Below, one piece after another: positions 18,365 through 27,129 of a stretch of 44,330 bases of DNA. Under the pieces are notes generated by a model that was not told where the DNA came from, ran no database searches, and worked only from the letters and a program-made list of their open reading frames with translations. Position 1 is the first letter of the stretch. Every line of letters begins with the position of its first letter. Source of the stretch: an uncultured Flavobacteriales bacterium (GTDB lineage: Bacteria; Bacteroidota; Bacteroidia; Flavobacteriales; Flavobacteriaceae); the NCBI GenBank assembly GCA_913058295.1, contig CAJXRD010000024.1:1-44330 (forward strand), read 5' to 3'. A program made the translations under genes and the position numbers.

Positions 18365-19171
18365 ATGTCTAAAGTTGTTTTAATTACAGGTGGCTCTTCA
18401 GGAATTGGTAAGGCTATTGGTGAATACTTAACCAATAAAGGTTTTACAGTTTATGGAACCAGTAGAAACCCTGAAAAATACCAAGAAAAATTTCCTTTTT
18501 CACTTCTGAAAATGGAAGTAACCCAAATGGATTCTATTACTGAAGCAGTTTCAGAAATTATTGAAAAAGAGAACCGTCTGGATGTTATTATAAATAATGC
18601 CGGAATAGGAATCACTGGACCGATTGAAGAAACTCCCGATTCTGAAATAAAAAATGCATTTAATGTAAATGTTCATGGCCCCATTAATGTAATAAAAGCC
18701 GGGATACCACAAATGAGAAAGCAGGGTAGTGGTCTTATTATTAATATCACCTCTATTGCAGGGTATATGGGCTTGCCATATCGCGGTATTTATTCTGCAA
18801 CCAAAGCAGCATTAGAAATTACTGCAGAAGCTTTTAGAATGGAGATTCAGCAATTTGGTATTAGAATGACCAATATCGCACCAGGTGATTTTGCTACAAA
18901 CATTGCTGCAGGAAGATTTCATGCTCCAGTATTAGAAAATTCTCCCTACAAAGAAGTGTATGGTAGAACCTTGAAAATGATGAATGAGCATGTGGATAAT
19001 GGAGAGGACCCTAAGAAATTAGCTCAAGATGTTTATCAAATTATCAATGAGAAGAAGCCAAAAGTTCGTTATAAAGCAGGTTCATTGATTCAAAAATTCT
19101 CCATTGTTTTAAAAAGAATACTTCCTAGTAAGATGTATGAGAAAATGTTGATGAAACATTTTAAAATTTAA
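18365..19171 (+). CDS. Short-chain dehydrogenase/reductase
   Basis: A 268-residue NAD(P)-dependent oxidoreductase of the classical SDR family. The Rossmann glycine motif TGGSSGIG is at residues 8-15, NNAG at 77-80, and the catalytic set is Ser130, Tyr143 and Lys147 (YSATK). Arg33-34 region (GTSRNPEKY) after the second strand suggests NADP preference. The C-terminal tail, with several basic residues and RILPSKMYEKMLMKHFKI, may be membrane-associated. The substrate cannot be told from sequence. It is transcribed alone between the SRP RNA and the transaldolase-family gene. Confidence 0.92.
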   Translation: MSKVVLITGGSSGIGKAIGEYLTNKGFTVYGTSRNPEKYQEKFPFSLLKMEVTQMDSITEAVSEIIEKENRLDVIINNAGIGITGPIEETPDSEIKNAFNVNVHGPINVIKAGIPQMRKQGSGLIINITSIAGYMGLPYRGIYSATKAALEITAEAFRMEIQQFGIRMTNIAPGDFATNIAAGRFHAPVLENSPYKEVYGRTLKMMNEHVDNGEDPKKLAQDVYQIINEKKPKVRYKAGSLIQKFSIVLKRILPSKMYEKMLMKHFKI

Positions 19172-19301
19172 AATTAAATCTCTTTTTTTATTTTCTCAAT
19201 AAATACTGGTAACTTTTTTAAGTAATTGTTTCACCGTTTTTTATACTTATGTATTTTAGCCGAAAATAATTCCAATATTATCTTAACATAATCCATAACC
19301 T

Positions 19302-19955
19302 ATGAAATTTTTTATCGATACTGCAAACCTAGATCAAATTCGCGAAGCTCAAAACTTAGGTGTATTAGATGGCGTAACTACCAATCCCTCTTTAATGGCA
19401 AAAGAAGGTATAACAGGAAGAAAAAATATTTTGCAACACTATATTGATATTTGTGATATAGTAGATGGTGATGTTTCTGCAGAGGTTATTGCTGTAGATT
19501 TTGAAGGTATGGTTAATGAAGGGGAAGAGTTAGCTGCATTACATTCGCAGATTGTGGTAAAACTTCCAATGATAAAGGAAGGTATAAAAGCAGCAAAGTA
19601 TTTTAGTGATAAAGGAATTAGAACAAATGTAACTTTGGTTTTTTCTGCTGGTCAAGCATTATTAGCTGCTAAAGCTGGAGCAACTTATGTGTCTCCATTT
19701 ATTGGAAGACTAGATGATATTTCTACAGATGGCTTAGGTCTTATTGCAGAAATTCGTCAAATCTATGATAATTATGGATATGAAACTCAAATTCTAGCCG
19801 CTTCTGTTAGACATACCATGCATGTGATAGATTGTGCTAAAATTGGTGCAGATGTTATGACAGGTCCTTTATCGTCTATTGAAGGCTTATTAAAACACCC
19901 ACTTACCGATATAGGTTTGGCTAAATTTTTAGAAGATTATAAAAAGGGTAATTAA
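19302..19955 (+). CDS. fsa: Transaldolase / fructose-6-phosphate aldolase family
   Basis: A 217-residue cytoplasmic TIM-barrel enzyme of the small transaldolase class (MipB/TalC/FSA). It has the opening [16 protein letters not shown], the [14 protein letters not shown] motif, Schiff-base Lys87 in IVVKLPM, and [24 protein letters not shown] (shown in parts). In most bacteria of this group it acts as transaldolase in the pentose phosphate pathway; fructose-6-phosphate aldolase activity is the alternative and depends on residues I cannot judge reliably. A split transketolase for the same pathway lies at 29200-31014. The stop abuts the stop of the convergent TlpA-like gene with no gap. Confidence 0.9.
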   Translation: MKFFIDTANLDQIREAQNLGVLDGVTTNPSLMAKEGITGRKNILQHYIDICDIVDGDVSAEVIAVDFEGMVNEGEELAALHSQIVVKLPMIKEGIKAAKYFSDKGIRTNVTLVFSAGQALLAAKAGATYVSPFIGRLDDISTDGLGLIAEIRQIYDNYGYETQILAASVRHTMHVIDCAKIGADVMTGPLSSIEGLLKHPLTDIGLAKFLEDYKKGN

Positions 19956-21362
19956 TTATTGGTTTAAGTATCCTAACAAGATTCCTTCAATATTTTTATT
20001 GAATAAATTAGCGCTACCATTAATTATTTTAGCATTTTCATCTACTATAATGGTTTTATTCATAGAGTAAATTACCAGAGTTTTTTCGGCTTTAGAAATA
20101 TCTTCAAATTGATATTCTTTGCCTTTATTATAGCCCTTTTTAGTTACCATATGAATCCAATTGTTATAGTTTGAATCTGTGTTTATACCTATAAAATCAT
20201 ATTCGGGAAATTTAGAATTCAATTCTTTTACCCTATAATGAATATTTTCATGGTGTTTGTCTGAATCCCCAGACCATAAGTAAAAAACCGTAGGGTTATT
20301 TATCACCCCATGAATAGATTTTAGGGTGTTTTCTGCAGTTATTATAGATAGGTTTGGTATCTCGTTTCCAGGAGTTAACTTCATGGAAGCTTCAGCAATC
20401 TCTGTTATTTTCTTTATATGCTTTTCATTTGTATTAGTTTCTTGAAAAAGCGCAAGCATTTTTGTTTGATTTTCCTTGCTATTACAATTTAATAAATAAC
20501 TCCCAGCAATATATCTTACCATACTATTTTTTAGATCTGTATTGGTAATGGTGCTATCTATAATTTTGAGTTTGGTATAACTATGTGTAAATGAATTTTT
20601 ATTATAAAAATTATTTTCTTTATTTTCCTCTAAAGCTCTATTGTCGAAATAGCGATATAAAAACCGGGTGTAAGGAAAGTAAGAGCGTAATGTTTCACTT
20701 CCAAAATCTACATTCTTTCTGTAATTATAAAAACTCTCTGGGATTTCTATATAATTTTCCTGTTCTTTTTTGCTGTTATTGGCTGTGATGTAAATCTCTT
20801 TTTTTGAATAATAATCATAATTAATACTAGCTTCAGCAACTTCTTTAAATTCAGTATTAGGTTCGTGCTTTATCACATAACCATTATAAATTCCAAGCCT
20901 TATATTTTTAAGAGAATCTAGAGCTTTTTCAAATTCTAGAGGAGCTAATCTATATAGTTGAGGCATTAATTCAATTTCAGCTTCATTATGAAGAAACATT
21001 TCTATTAAAAAATTATTTCTTTCCGCACCTTTTCCAGTATAAGATAAGGACTCGTCAAAATCTATAGTGTTAACCCGAAGCATTAAGCTGTCTTTGGGTT
21101 CTAAATAAAATACTTGAAACTCTTTATGGCTAAAAGAATATAATCCCGCTTTAAGATTTTCAGCTTCATAAATAAAGGAGTTGTCTTTATTTAATTTTAT
21201 GCTATCGATGATATGATCTCCTTGGTAAAAAAGGACAAAATCCTCTAGAGGATTTACTATTTCTCCACCAATCCATGTAGTGTTTGAAGAGGTTTCTTCA
21301 CTGTTTTTGCAGGAGAAAAGAGTAATGCTTAGAGTAACTAACAGTAGTAGTTTTTTAGTCAT
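19956..21362 (-). CDS. TlpA/DUF4369-like lipoprotein without redox cysteines
   Basis: A 468-residue lipoprotein when started at ATG 21362 (a six-codon longer frame exists). The signal peptide ends LFSC. The N-terminal third (IGGEIVNPLEDFVLFYQG ... LSYTGKGAERNNFLIEMFL) resembles DUF4369 domains that sit in front of thioredoxin folds in Bacteroidota. The C-terminal third has the thioredoxin-like outline (LKSIHGVINNPTVFYLWSG, FIGINTDSNYNNWI). Where TlpA proteins have W-C-x-x-C, this has W-S-G-D-S, so no active disulfide is possible. It may have a structural or binding role. Convergent with the transaldolase gene, zero gap. Confidence 0.75.
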   Translation of the reverse strand: MTKKLLLLVTLSITLFSCKNSEETSSNTTWIGGEIVNPLEDFVLFYQGDHIIDSIKLNKDNSFIYEAENLKAGLYSFSHKEFQVFYLEPKDSLMLRVNTIDFDESLSYTGKGAERNNFLIEMFLHNEAEIELMPQLYRLAPLEFEKALDSLKNIRLGIYNGYVIKHEPNTEFKEVAEASINYDYYSKKEIYITANNSKKEQENYIEIPESFYNYRKNVDFGSETLRSYFPYTRFLYRYFDNRALEENKENNFYNKNSFTHSYTKLKIIDSTITNTDLKNSMVRYIAGSYLLNCNSKENQTKMLALFQETNTNEKHIKKITEIAEASMKLTPGNEIPNLSIITAENTLKSIHGVINNPTVFYLWSGDSDKHHENIHYRVKELNSKFPEYDFIGINTDSNYNNWIHMVTKKGYNKGKEYQFEDISKAEKTLVIYSMNKTIIVDENAKIINGSANLFNKNIEGILLGYLNQ

Positions 21363-21473
21363 ATGTCGTATTTGTCTCACAAGAACAAAAATAAAGCCTA
21401 CAAGGTATCATTTTGTTAATTCCTCGTTAAAAGAAATTAAAACTTTTTAAGGCATAAATAGCAGGTAAATAGT

Positions 21474-21481
21474 TACTTTTG
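21474..21481 (+). promoter_or_regulatory. -7 box of ABC-F gene promoter
   Basis: TACTTTTG matches TAnnTTTG, 26 nt upstream of the ATG. No TTG at 19-20 bp spacing. Confidence 0.5.
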
Positions 21482-21507
21482 CGCAAAATTTAAAAAAGGG
21501 AAAAGAT

Positions 21508-23133
21508 ATGCTTTCAATTTCAAATTTATCAGTTCAGTTTGGCAAACGTGTTTTGTTTGATGAAGTAAATACAAAATTTGTTCAAGGAAATTGCTATGGA
21601 ATTATCGGAGCAAATGGTTCTGGAAAATCTACATTATTAAAAATAATTTCAGGAAAACAAGACCCTACATCTGGACAGGTTCATTTGGAGAAAGGAAAGA
21701 GAATGTCTGTACTTGAGCAAAATCACAACGCTTTTGATGAGTTTATGGTGCTAGAGACGGTTGTAAAAGGGAACAAAGAATTGTTCGCAATTAAATCTGA
21801 AATAGACAAATTATACGAAGATTACACAGATGAAAATGCAGAAAAAATAGGGGAACTTCAATTGGTTTTTGAAGAAATGAATGGATGGAATGCAGATAGT
21901 GATGCAGCGACATTATTATCTAATCTAGGAATAGAAGCAAACCTTCATTTTACTTCTATGGGAGATTTAGATGGTAAACAAAAAGTACGTGTGCTATTAG
22001 CACAAGCATTATTTGGAAGTCCAGATCTTTTAATTATGGATGAGCCTACCAACGATTTAGATTACGAAACTATTTCTTGGTTAGAAAATTTCTTGGCTAA
22101 TTACGATAATTGTGTAATTGTAGTATCTCACGATAGACACTTTTTAGATTCTGTTTGTACACATATTAGTGATATTGATTTTAGTAAAATAAACCATTTT
22201 AGTGGAAACTATACCTTTTGGTATGAGAGTAGTCAATTAGCTGCGAGACAAAGAGCCCAACAGAACAAAAAAGCAGAAGACAAGAAAAAAGAATTAGAAG
22301 ATTTTATTCGTCGTTTTTCTGCGAATGTTGCAAAATCTAAGCAAGCTACTTCTCGTAAAAAAATGATTGATAAGCTTAATGTTTCAGAAATAAAGCCATC
22401 AAGTAGAAGATATCCAGCAATTATATTTAAAAGCGAAAGAGATGCAGGGGACCAAATTTTGAATATTGAAAACCTTACTGCAATAAAAGATGGAGATACT
22501 TTATTTAAGAATATTGATGTCAACTTAACTAAAGGAGATAAAATTGTTTTATTTTCTAGAGATTCTAGAGCGACTTCTGCATTTTACGACATTATTAATG
22601 GTAAGTTAAAGCAAGATTCTGGAGAATTTAAATGGGGAGTTACTACTTCACAAAGTTATTTGCCATTAGATAATCACGCGTTTTTTGAAACTAAAATAAA
22701 TTTGGTAGATTGGCTTAGACAATGGGCTAAAACCGAAGAAGAAAGAGAAGAAGTTTTTATTCGTGGATTCTTAGGGAAAATGTTATTTAGTGGAGAAGAA
22801 GCATTGAAAATGTGTGATGTTTTATCTGGAGGTGAAAAGGTGAGATGTATGTTAAGCAGAATGATGATGATTCGTGCAAATGTTTTAATGTTAGACGAGC
22901 CAACCAATCATTTAGATTTAGAGTCTATTACTGCTTTTAATAATTCACTAGCAAAATTCCCAGGTACAGTAATGCTGACAACTCATGATCATGAGTTTGC
23001 ACAAACTGTTGGTAATAGAGTAATCGAATTAACTCCAAATGGAGTTATAGATCGTTATATGACCTTTGAAGAATATATGGGAGATGCTAAGGTTAAAGAG
23101 CTGAGAGAAAAAATGTATTCAGTTGTAGTTTAA
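21508..23133 (+). CDS. ABC-F family ATPase (YbiT-like), second ATP site degenerate
   Basis: A 541-residue soluble protein with two ATP-binding cassettes joined by a charged linker (about 240-300), the ABC-F layout; such proteins act on ribosomes rather than in transport. Domain 1 has Walker A GANGSGKS (34-41) and DEPTNDLD (178-185), but its signature reads LDGKQ (154-158) instead of LSGGQ. Domain 2 has LSGGE (439-443) and DEPTNHLD (463-470), but the Walker A place (about 346-360, LFSRDSRATSAFYD) lacks the GxxGxGK pattern. In an ABC dimer the sites pair Walker A of one with the signature of the other, so one site is intact and one degenerate. It overlaps the convergent DUF2007 gene by 4 nt. 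Confidence 0.92.
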   Translation: MLSISNLSVQFGKRVLFDEVNTKFVQGNCYGIIGANGSGKSTLLKIISGKQDPTSGQVHLEKGKRMSVLEQNHNAFDEFMVLETVVKGNKELFAIKSEIDKLYEDYTDENAEKIGELQLVFEEMNGWNADSDAATLLSNLGIEANLHFTSMGDLDGKQKVRVLLAQALFGSPDLLIMDEPTNDLDYETISWLENFLANYDNCVIVVSHDRHFLDSVCTHISDIDFSKINHFSGNYTFWYESSQLAARQRAQQNKKAEDKKKELEDFIRRFSANVAKSKQATSRKKMIDKLNVSEIKPSSRRYPAIIFKSERDAGDQILNIENLTAIKDGDTLFKNIDVNLTKGDKIVLFSRDSRATSAFYDIINGKLKQDSGEFKWGVTTSQSYLPLDNHAFFETKINLVDWLRQWAKTEEEREEVFIRGFLGKMLFSGEEALKMCDVLSGGEKVRCMLSRMMMIRANVLMLDEPTNHLDLESITAFNNSLAKFPGTVMLTTHDHEFAQTVGNRVIELTPNGVIDRYMTFEEYMGDAKVKELREKMYSVVV

Positions 23134-23369
23134 TTCTCTAATAATTTTAGATGATCGTCTATAATAGATTGCGCAATAGTTAATTCCTCGTTTCTAATAT
23201 ATATTCTTATTTGACCAGGAACTCCTGTTGCAAACCCACTTGTAATTCCACTTTGATGGTCGTCTCTAATTATTGGGTTGATATCTATTTCATTTAAAGA
23301 ATTAATTAAAGGCTGAGCCTCTATAGCTGAACCTGTGAAAATTCGAGTAGTTTTTTCGTCTTTGTTCAT
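23130..23369 (-). CDS. DUF2007 small protein
   Basis: A 79-residue cytoplasmic protein: TRIFTGSAIEAQPLINSLNE, then DINPIIRDDHQSGITSGF, and a C-terminal helix. This is the layout of DUF2007, described as 'putative signal transducing protein' and related in fold to small ferredoxin-like domains. No activity is known. Its stop shares the TTAA at 23130-23133 with the stop of the ABC-F gene on the other strand. Confidence 0.8.
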   Translation of the reverse strand: MNKDEKTTRIFTGSAIEAQPLINSLNEIDINPIIRDDHQSGITSGFATGVPGQIRIYIRNEELTIAQSIIDDHLKLLEN

Positions 23370-23628
23370 GATAATTCATATTTAGTGTGAGTTATAAAGA
23401 TAAAGAATTTGCAGGTTAAAAGCAACGATACACATTGAAAATATGCTCTGTGTGTATTAATATAATAGCATTTATACTGAGCTTCATCAAGACTAAAAAC
23501 AATATGTTGACTTGAAATTTTATATAAGACTCCGTTTTTTGCTTAAAGTTGTTGAGAAGCATTTCCATTTAGGAGAAGCTTTTTTTCTTTTCTAAATAAA
23601 CCATTATATTGCCTTAAATAAGAATCTT

Positions 23629-23949
23629 ATGAAAAATTTATTTTTTATTATAATTACAGCTTTAATAGTCTTTTCTGCATGCAAAAGCAAGGGAGGTACC
23701 GTATCTGATGCTAGCTGTAAATCTTGTGAAGACGCTATAATTAGATTTTATGGAGATCCTTCTTTAGACGGATGTGGTTGGGTAGTGGAAGCTTCCGAAA
23801 TCATTTATATGCCTAAGAATTTACTTCCTGAATTTTATATAGATAGTTTAAAAGTTAGAATTAAATATAAAGTGTTAGAAAGGGTTAATTGTGGATTGGT
23901 TAAAGATGCACATCTTTCTATTTTTATTGAAGAAATTTATAAGAAATAA
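23629..23949 (+). CDS. Small lipoprotein, unknown
   Basis: A 106-residue predicted lipoprotein: KNLFFIIITALIVFSAC with lipobox Cys18. The mature part contains several Cys (SCKSC near residue 30-33, DGCGW near 52, NCG near 87) that could form disulfides in the periplasm. The pattern DGCGWVVEASEIIYMPKNL followed by VRIKYKVLERVNCG recalls small hypothetical lipoproteins common in Bacteroidota, with no function I can name. It ends before a bidirectional terminator shared with the metalloprotease gene. Confidence 0.78.
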   Translation: MKNLFFIIITALIVFSACKSKGGTVSDASCKSCEDAIIRFYGDPSLDGCGWVVEASEIIYMPKNLLPEFYIDSLKVRIKYKVLERVNCGLVKDAHLSIFIEEIYKK

Positions 23950-23970
23950 TATTAAAGTCTTTATAAAATA

Positions 23971-24004
23971 AAAAAAACCTTCTCAATTAAGAGAAGGTTT
24001 TTTT
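23971..24004. terminator. Bidirectional terminator
   Basis: AAAAAAACCTTCTC and GAGAAGGTTTTTTT form perfect 14-bp arms around AATTAA. A-run and T-run on either side let it serve both the small lipoprotein gene (+) and the metalloprotease gene (-). Confidence 0.93.
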
Positions 24005-24024
24005 ATTTTATAATAATAATACGT

Positions 24025-26097
24025 TTACTTTATAATTAACTGCTTAACTATTTTATTTTGTTCTCCTTGAATAATTACAAAATAATTAGATTTAGATAGT
24101 TCTGAGACATCAATAGATTGTTCCATTCCCATATCTTCTAGGTCTACTGATTTTATAAATCTTCCTAGCATATCGTAAATCGAAGCCGATTGCAGCTCTA
24201 AATTTTCAGGATTACTTAAATATAATGTTTCCACTGCTGGGTTAGGATATAAAACAAGACTAGATAAAATCGAATTATCCGCAACTCCTAAAATTTCAAC
24301 AACTGTAACTTCAAAATCACAAAATATCACACTTCCATCTACTAATAAAGCTGAAACTCTAATTTCATGTACTCCAGCAGGTAATTCTGTTCCAGGACTA
24401 GGGTTTTGACTAGTTTGAGCAAAACCAACATTACAGATTTCAGTATCTAGAGTCATTTGGTCTTGAAAATCTATAAGTTCGTATGTGGTTCCTAATGGAA
24501 TTGTTACTTCAAGGTCTTCTGGACAAGAAAGCGTAGCTTCTGTGTCGTCTATAACCTCTATATATGCTACACAGAAACTAGTTAATCCATCGGTATCAGT
24601 AACCGTTAATGTTACACTAGCAAAACCAACGTCATCACAATCGAAAGTGTCATTATCAATAGACCATGATACAATTGCATCATCATCATAGCTTCCTCCT
24701 TCAACATCTGCTACAACTATAGTAGCCGTTCCAGAACCATCCAAGGTAACCACATGTGTTTTACATACTGCAACTGGAGGGTTGTCTGTTTCTTCAGCAC
24801 CTAAACAATTTCCATTAGCTTCAATGTTATTTAAAATTACAGCGGTTGGTTGTGGACCAAAACCAAGATTAAAATTGATACCAACTCCCTGTAAGTGGCA
24901 GTAACTCATTAAGGTTCCGCCAGCAGGAGGATTCCCAGGTAATGGACAACCACCTTCAGTGGCTCCAGCACAACTATCAATAGCTGTATTGTCTCCATTC
25001 CAAACACAAGCGTGTGTATGTCTTGATCCCATAAGGTGACCCATTTCATGTGTAACTACCATTACATTCCATGAGTAAATTGGAACATTCGGTACATTTA
25101 GTCCAGTTAATCCGGAATAACATAAGCTGATGTCAGAATTTGCAGGACAAATCCCTGAAAACCCAGAAGCTAACCCGCCATAGGGTTGATATTCCACTAA
25201 ATGTCCAAGGTCTCCATTTAAAATATCTGTTTGGTTAGCAAATTTGCTTAGTTGAGCATCAGAGTTAGCGCCATCATAAGGATCTGGATTAACCCATATC
25301 AACATATTTGATGTACGTGCCAAAATACCATCGTTAGCGTACAGTATATAACTTTGTGCAAAAACAGCTGTTAAAAAAGCAACAGTATTTGGTAGGCTTT
25401 GACCATTTACAAGATAGATACTTTGTCCAGCTTCAATATAAATATCAACTTCATCTCCTGGGTCCATTGGGTTAGGGGATGATAATTCTTCAACGGTATA
25501 TCCTACACCATCGTCTTCCGTTGCGCAACTAAATTCATTTGCAACTTTTAAATCACTTTCCTTATAAATAATATGATCCGTGTCTGAATTTTTAAGTTTA
25601 CCAATATTAAAATTACCTTCATTACTAGAAATTAAACCAATAATCTGAGTTTCGAAAATACTTATGGAAACAATTGAATTATTATTTCCTGCAATAACAC
25701 CACGATAATGTTTTCCAAAGTCTACTTCATTAGTGATATCTTGTCCTGTATCAGTTAAAGCTTTAAAATCAGGTGCAAAAACATCTGCTTGAATTAAATC
25801 TAGACTAACAGTTTCGCCATTTGATTTATATGGAATGTTAAGATTAATTTGTTTGAGATTTTGATCCAAAATTTCATTAACCTTTGTTTGATTAACTGTA
25901 ATAATAACGCCATCATCTAAGGTTTCTGAATAATTTGCAGTAGCATTTCTAGTTTGTGGGTTAAAGACTTCAAAAGATTTAAATTCCCCAGAAATAGCTT
26001 TTGCGGCAGTAATAGCTTTGGCAACTTTGCCTGTTCTGTTTTCCTGCGCAAGAGTTAAAAATGGCAGGATAAGGAGTAAAAAAATAATTTTTTTCAT
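24025..26097 (-). CDS. Secreted M12-type zinc metalloprotease with T9SS sorting domain
   Basis: A 690-residue secreted protein. The signal peptide (1-17, LLLILPFLTLAQ) is followed by a prodomain-like region (about 20-205) and a reprolysin-like protease domain with HEMGHLMGSRH at about 350-360, matching HExxHxxGxxH with three zinc His. It also has a Cys-rich segment (CVWNGDNTAIDSCAGATEGG). After it come one or two beta-sandwich (HYR-like) regions, about 430-600. The C-terminus (about 612-690, SLVLYPNPAVETLYLSNPE ... IVKQLIIK) is a type A T9SS sorting domain, so it should cross the outer membrane through the Por system. It probably degrades extracellular protein. Confidence 0.93.
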   Translation of the reverse strand: MKKIIFLLLILPFLTLAQENRTGKVAKAITAAKAISGEFKSFEVFNPQTRNATANYSETLDDGVIITVNQTKVNEILDQNLKQINLNIPYKSNGETVSLDLIQADVFAPDFKALTDTGQDITNEVDFGKHYRGVIAGNNNSIVSISIFETQIIGLISSNEGNFNIGKLKNSDTDHIIYKESDLKVANEFSCATEDDGVGYTVEELSSPNPMDPGDEVDIYIEAGQSIYLVNGQSLPNTVAFLTAVFAQSYILYANDGILARTSNMLIWVNPDPYDGANSDAQLSKFANQTDILNGDLGHLVEYQPYGGLASGFSGICPANSDISLCYSGLTGLNVPNVPIYSWNVMVVTHEMGHLMGSRHTHACVWNGDNTAIDSCAGATEGGCPLPGNPPAGGTLMSYCHLQGVGINFNLGFGPQPTAVILNNIEANGNCLGAEETDNPPVAVCKTHVVTLDGSGTATIVVADVEGGSYDDDAIVSWSIDNDTFDCDDVGFASVTLTVTDTDGLTSFCVAYIEVIDDTEATLSCPEDLEVTIPLGTTYELIDFQDQMTLDTEICNVGFAQTSQNPSPGTELPAGVHEIRVSALLVDGSVIFCDFEVTVVEILGVADNSILSSLVLYPNPAVETLYLSNPENLELQSASIYDMLGRFIKSVDLEDMGMEQSIDVSELSKSNYFVIIQGEQNKIVKQLIIK

Positions 26098-26250
26098 AAT
26101 ATTTTTTTTTTAAAATTAGATAAACAAATATAATGTTTTATTTCCTAAGGCTTTTGGAAGAAAATAAGCTTAAATAATACTTGAGTGTATAGATAAAAAA
26201 GTTAGGGAGCTTGTGATGTTTTAATTAATGCCAAGAGGAGGTTTATGAAG
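26098..26250. other. Intergenic, upstream of metalloprotease; nothing recognised
   Basis: AT-rich spacer between the metalloprotease start and tRNA-Leu. No exact TAnnTTTG box on the minus strand was seen. Confidence 0.5.
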
Positions 26251-26334
26251 TACCCGAAATGGGAGTCGAACCCACACGTCCAAAAGGACACATGGCCCTC
26301 AACCATGCCTGTCTACCAATTCCAGCATTCGGGT
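26251..26334 (-). tRNA. tRNA-Leu (anticodon GAG)
   Basis: Read on the minus strand: acceptor ACCCGAA pairs with TTCGGGT; D-arm begins at TGCTGGAATTGGTAGAC. Anticodon stem CATGG/CCATG holds loop TTGAGGG, so anticodon GAG. A long variable arm (TGTCCTTTTGGACG) fits class II Leu tRNA, and the T-loop is TTCGACT. 84 nt without CCA; the CCA end is not encoded. Confidence 0.95.
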
Positions 26335-26360
26335 AAAAAAGTGTACTTTGTAGAAACTAA

Positions 26361-26390
26361 AAAGTCGAGGCATAATGCTCGACTTTTTTT
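26361..26390. terminator. Hairpin between tRNA-Lys and tRNA-Leu
   Basis: GTCGAG/CTCGAC arms with flanking A- and T-runs on both strands, between the two minus-strand tRNA genes. It looks like a bidirectional terminator, yet tRNA-Leu downstream has no clear promoter of its own. Confidence 0.75.
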
Positions 26391-26392
26391 AG

Positions 26393-26465
26393 TGACCTGG
26401 CTGGGGCTCGAACCCAGGACCACCTCCTTAAAAGGGAGGTGCTCTACCAACTGAGCTACCAGGTC
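26393..26465 (-). tRNA. tRNA-Lys (anticodon TTT)
   Basis: Read on the minus strand: acceptor GACCTGG pairs with CCAGGTC; D-arm GCTCAGTTGGTAGAGC; anticodon stem CCTCC/GGAGG holds loop CTTTTAA, so anticodon TTT; T-arm CTGGG-TTCGAGC-CCCAG. 73 nt without an encoded CCA. Confidence 0.96.
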
Positions 26466-26604
26466 GTCATTCTAACGATTAAGTTTCCTTGAATGCGGCT
26501 GCAAATATACTATCATTATATTTATATTTCAAAAGTATTTTGACTTAAATTTGAGAAATATTTTTAACCCCTACTTTTTGAAGTAGAAAATGAAATTTTT
26601 AAAA

Positions 26605-27129
26605 ATGAAAATTATTTTAATTGGCTATATGGGAAGTGGTAAAACTGCTGTGGGTCAGATGTTAGCTTCAAAAATAGAAGTGCCTTTTAAAGATTTGGAT
26701 CAAGAAATTGAAATTATGGAGGGGAAAACTATTTCTGAAATATTTTCAGAAAAGGGTGAAATATTTTTCAGAAAAACAGAAATAAAAACGCTAAAAGATC
26801 TTTTAAAGGATCAAAACAATCTAGTTTTGTCAACTGGAGGAGGAACTCCATGTTATAGTAATGTGATGGATTTATTAAAAACAGATAAAAACTGTATTAC
26901 AATTTATCTCAATGCTTCTTTAAATACATTGACAGATAGAGTTTATAAGGAAAAAGATAAAAGGCCACTAATTTCTCATTTAACTACTAAGGAGGAATTA
27001 AAAGACTTCATCGCAAAACATCTTTTCGAAAGATCCTTTTATTATAACCAATCTTCTAATAAAGTAATAACCGATGGATTATCTGTAGAAGGAGTAGTAA
27101 GTGAAATAATGAAAGAAATTAAAGAGTAA
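26605..27129 (+). CDS. aroK: Shikimate kinase
   Basis: Phosphorylates shikimate with ATP in aromatic amino-acid synthesis. Starting at ATG 26605 gives 174 residues beginning MKIILIGYMGSGKT, the usual family start; an upstream in-frame ATG at 26590 adds five residues and is less likely. Motifs seen are Walker A G7-T14, DLDQEIE with the shikimate-binding Asp, GEIFFRKTE with the binding Arg, STGGGTP, and RPLIS in the lid region. The stop abuts the stop of the convergent phosphoribosyltransferase gene with no gap. Confidence 0.95.
   Translation: MKIILIGYMGSGKTAVGQMLASKIEVPFKDLDQEIEIMEGKTISEIFSEKGEIFFRKTEIKTLKDLLKDQNNLVLSTGGGTPCYSNVMDLLKTDKNCITIYLNASLNTLTDRVYKEKDKRPLISHLTTKEELKDFIAKHLFERSFYYNQSSNKVITDGLSVEGVVSEIMKEIKE

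Noticed and set aside
23370-23628. Possible small RNA in the gap before the small lipoprotein gene
   Set aside because: GAGAAGC occurs twice as a direct repeat, not an inverted one, and no exact promoter box was found.
26245-26454. 69-codon + strand frame
   Set aside because: It is the reverse strand of the two tRNA genes and the hairpin between them.
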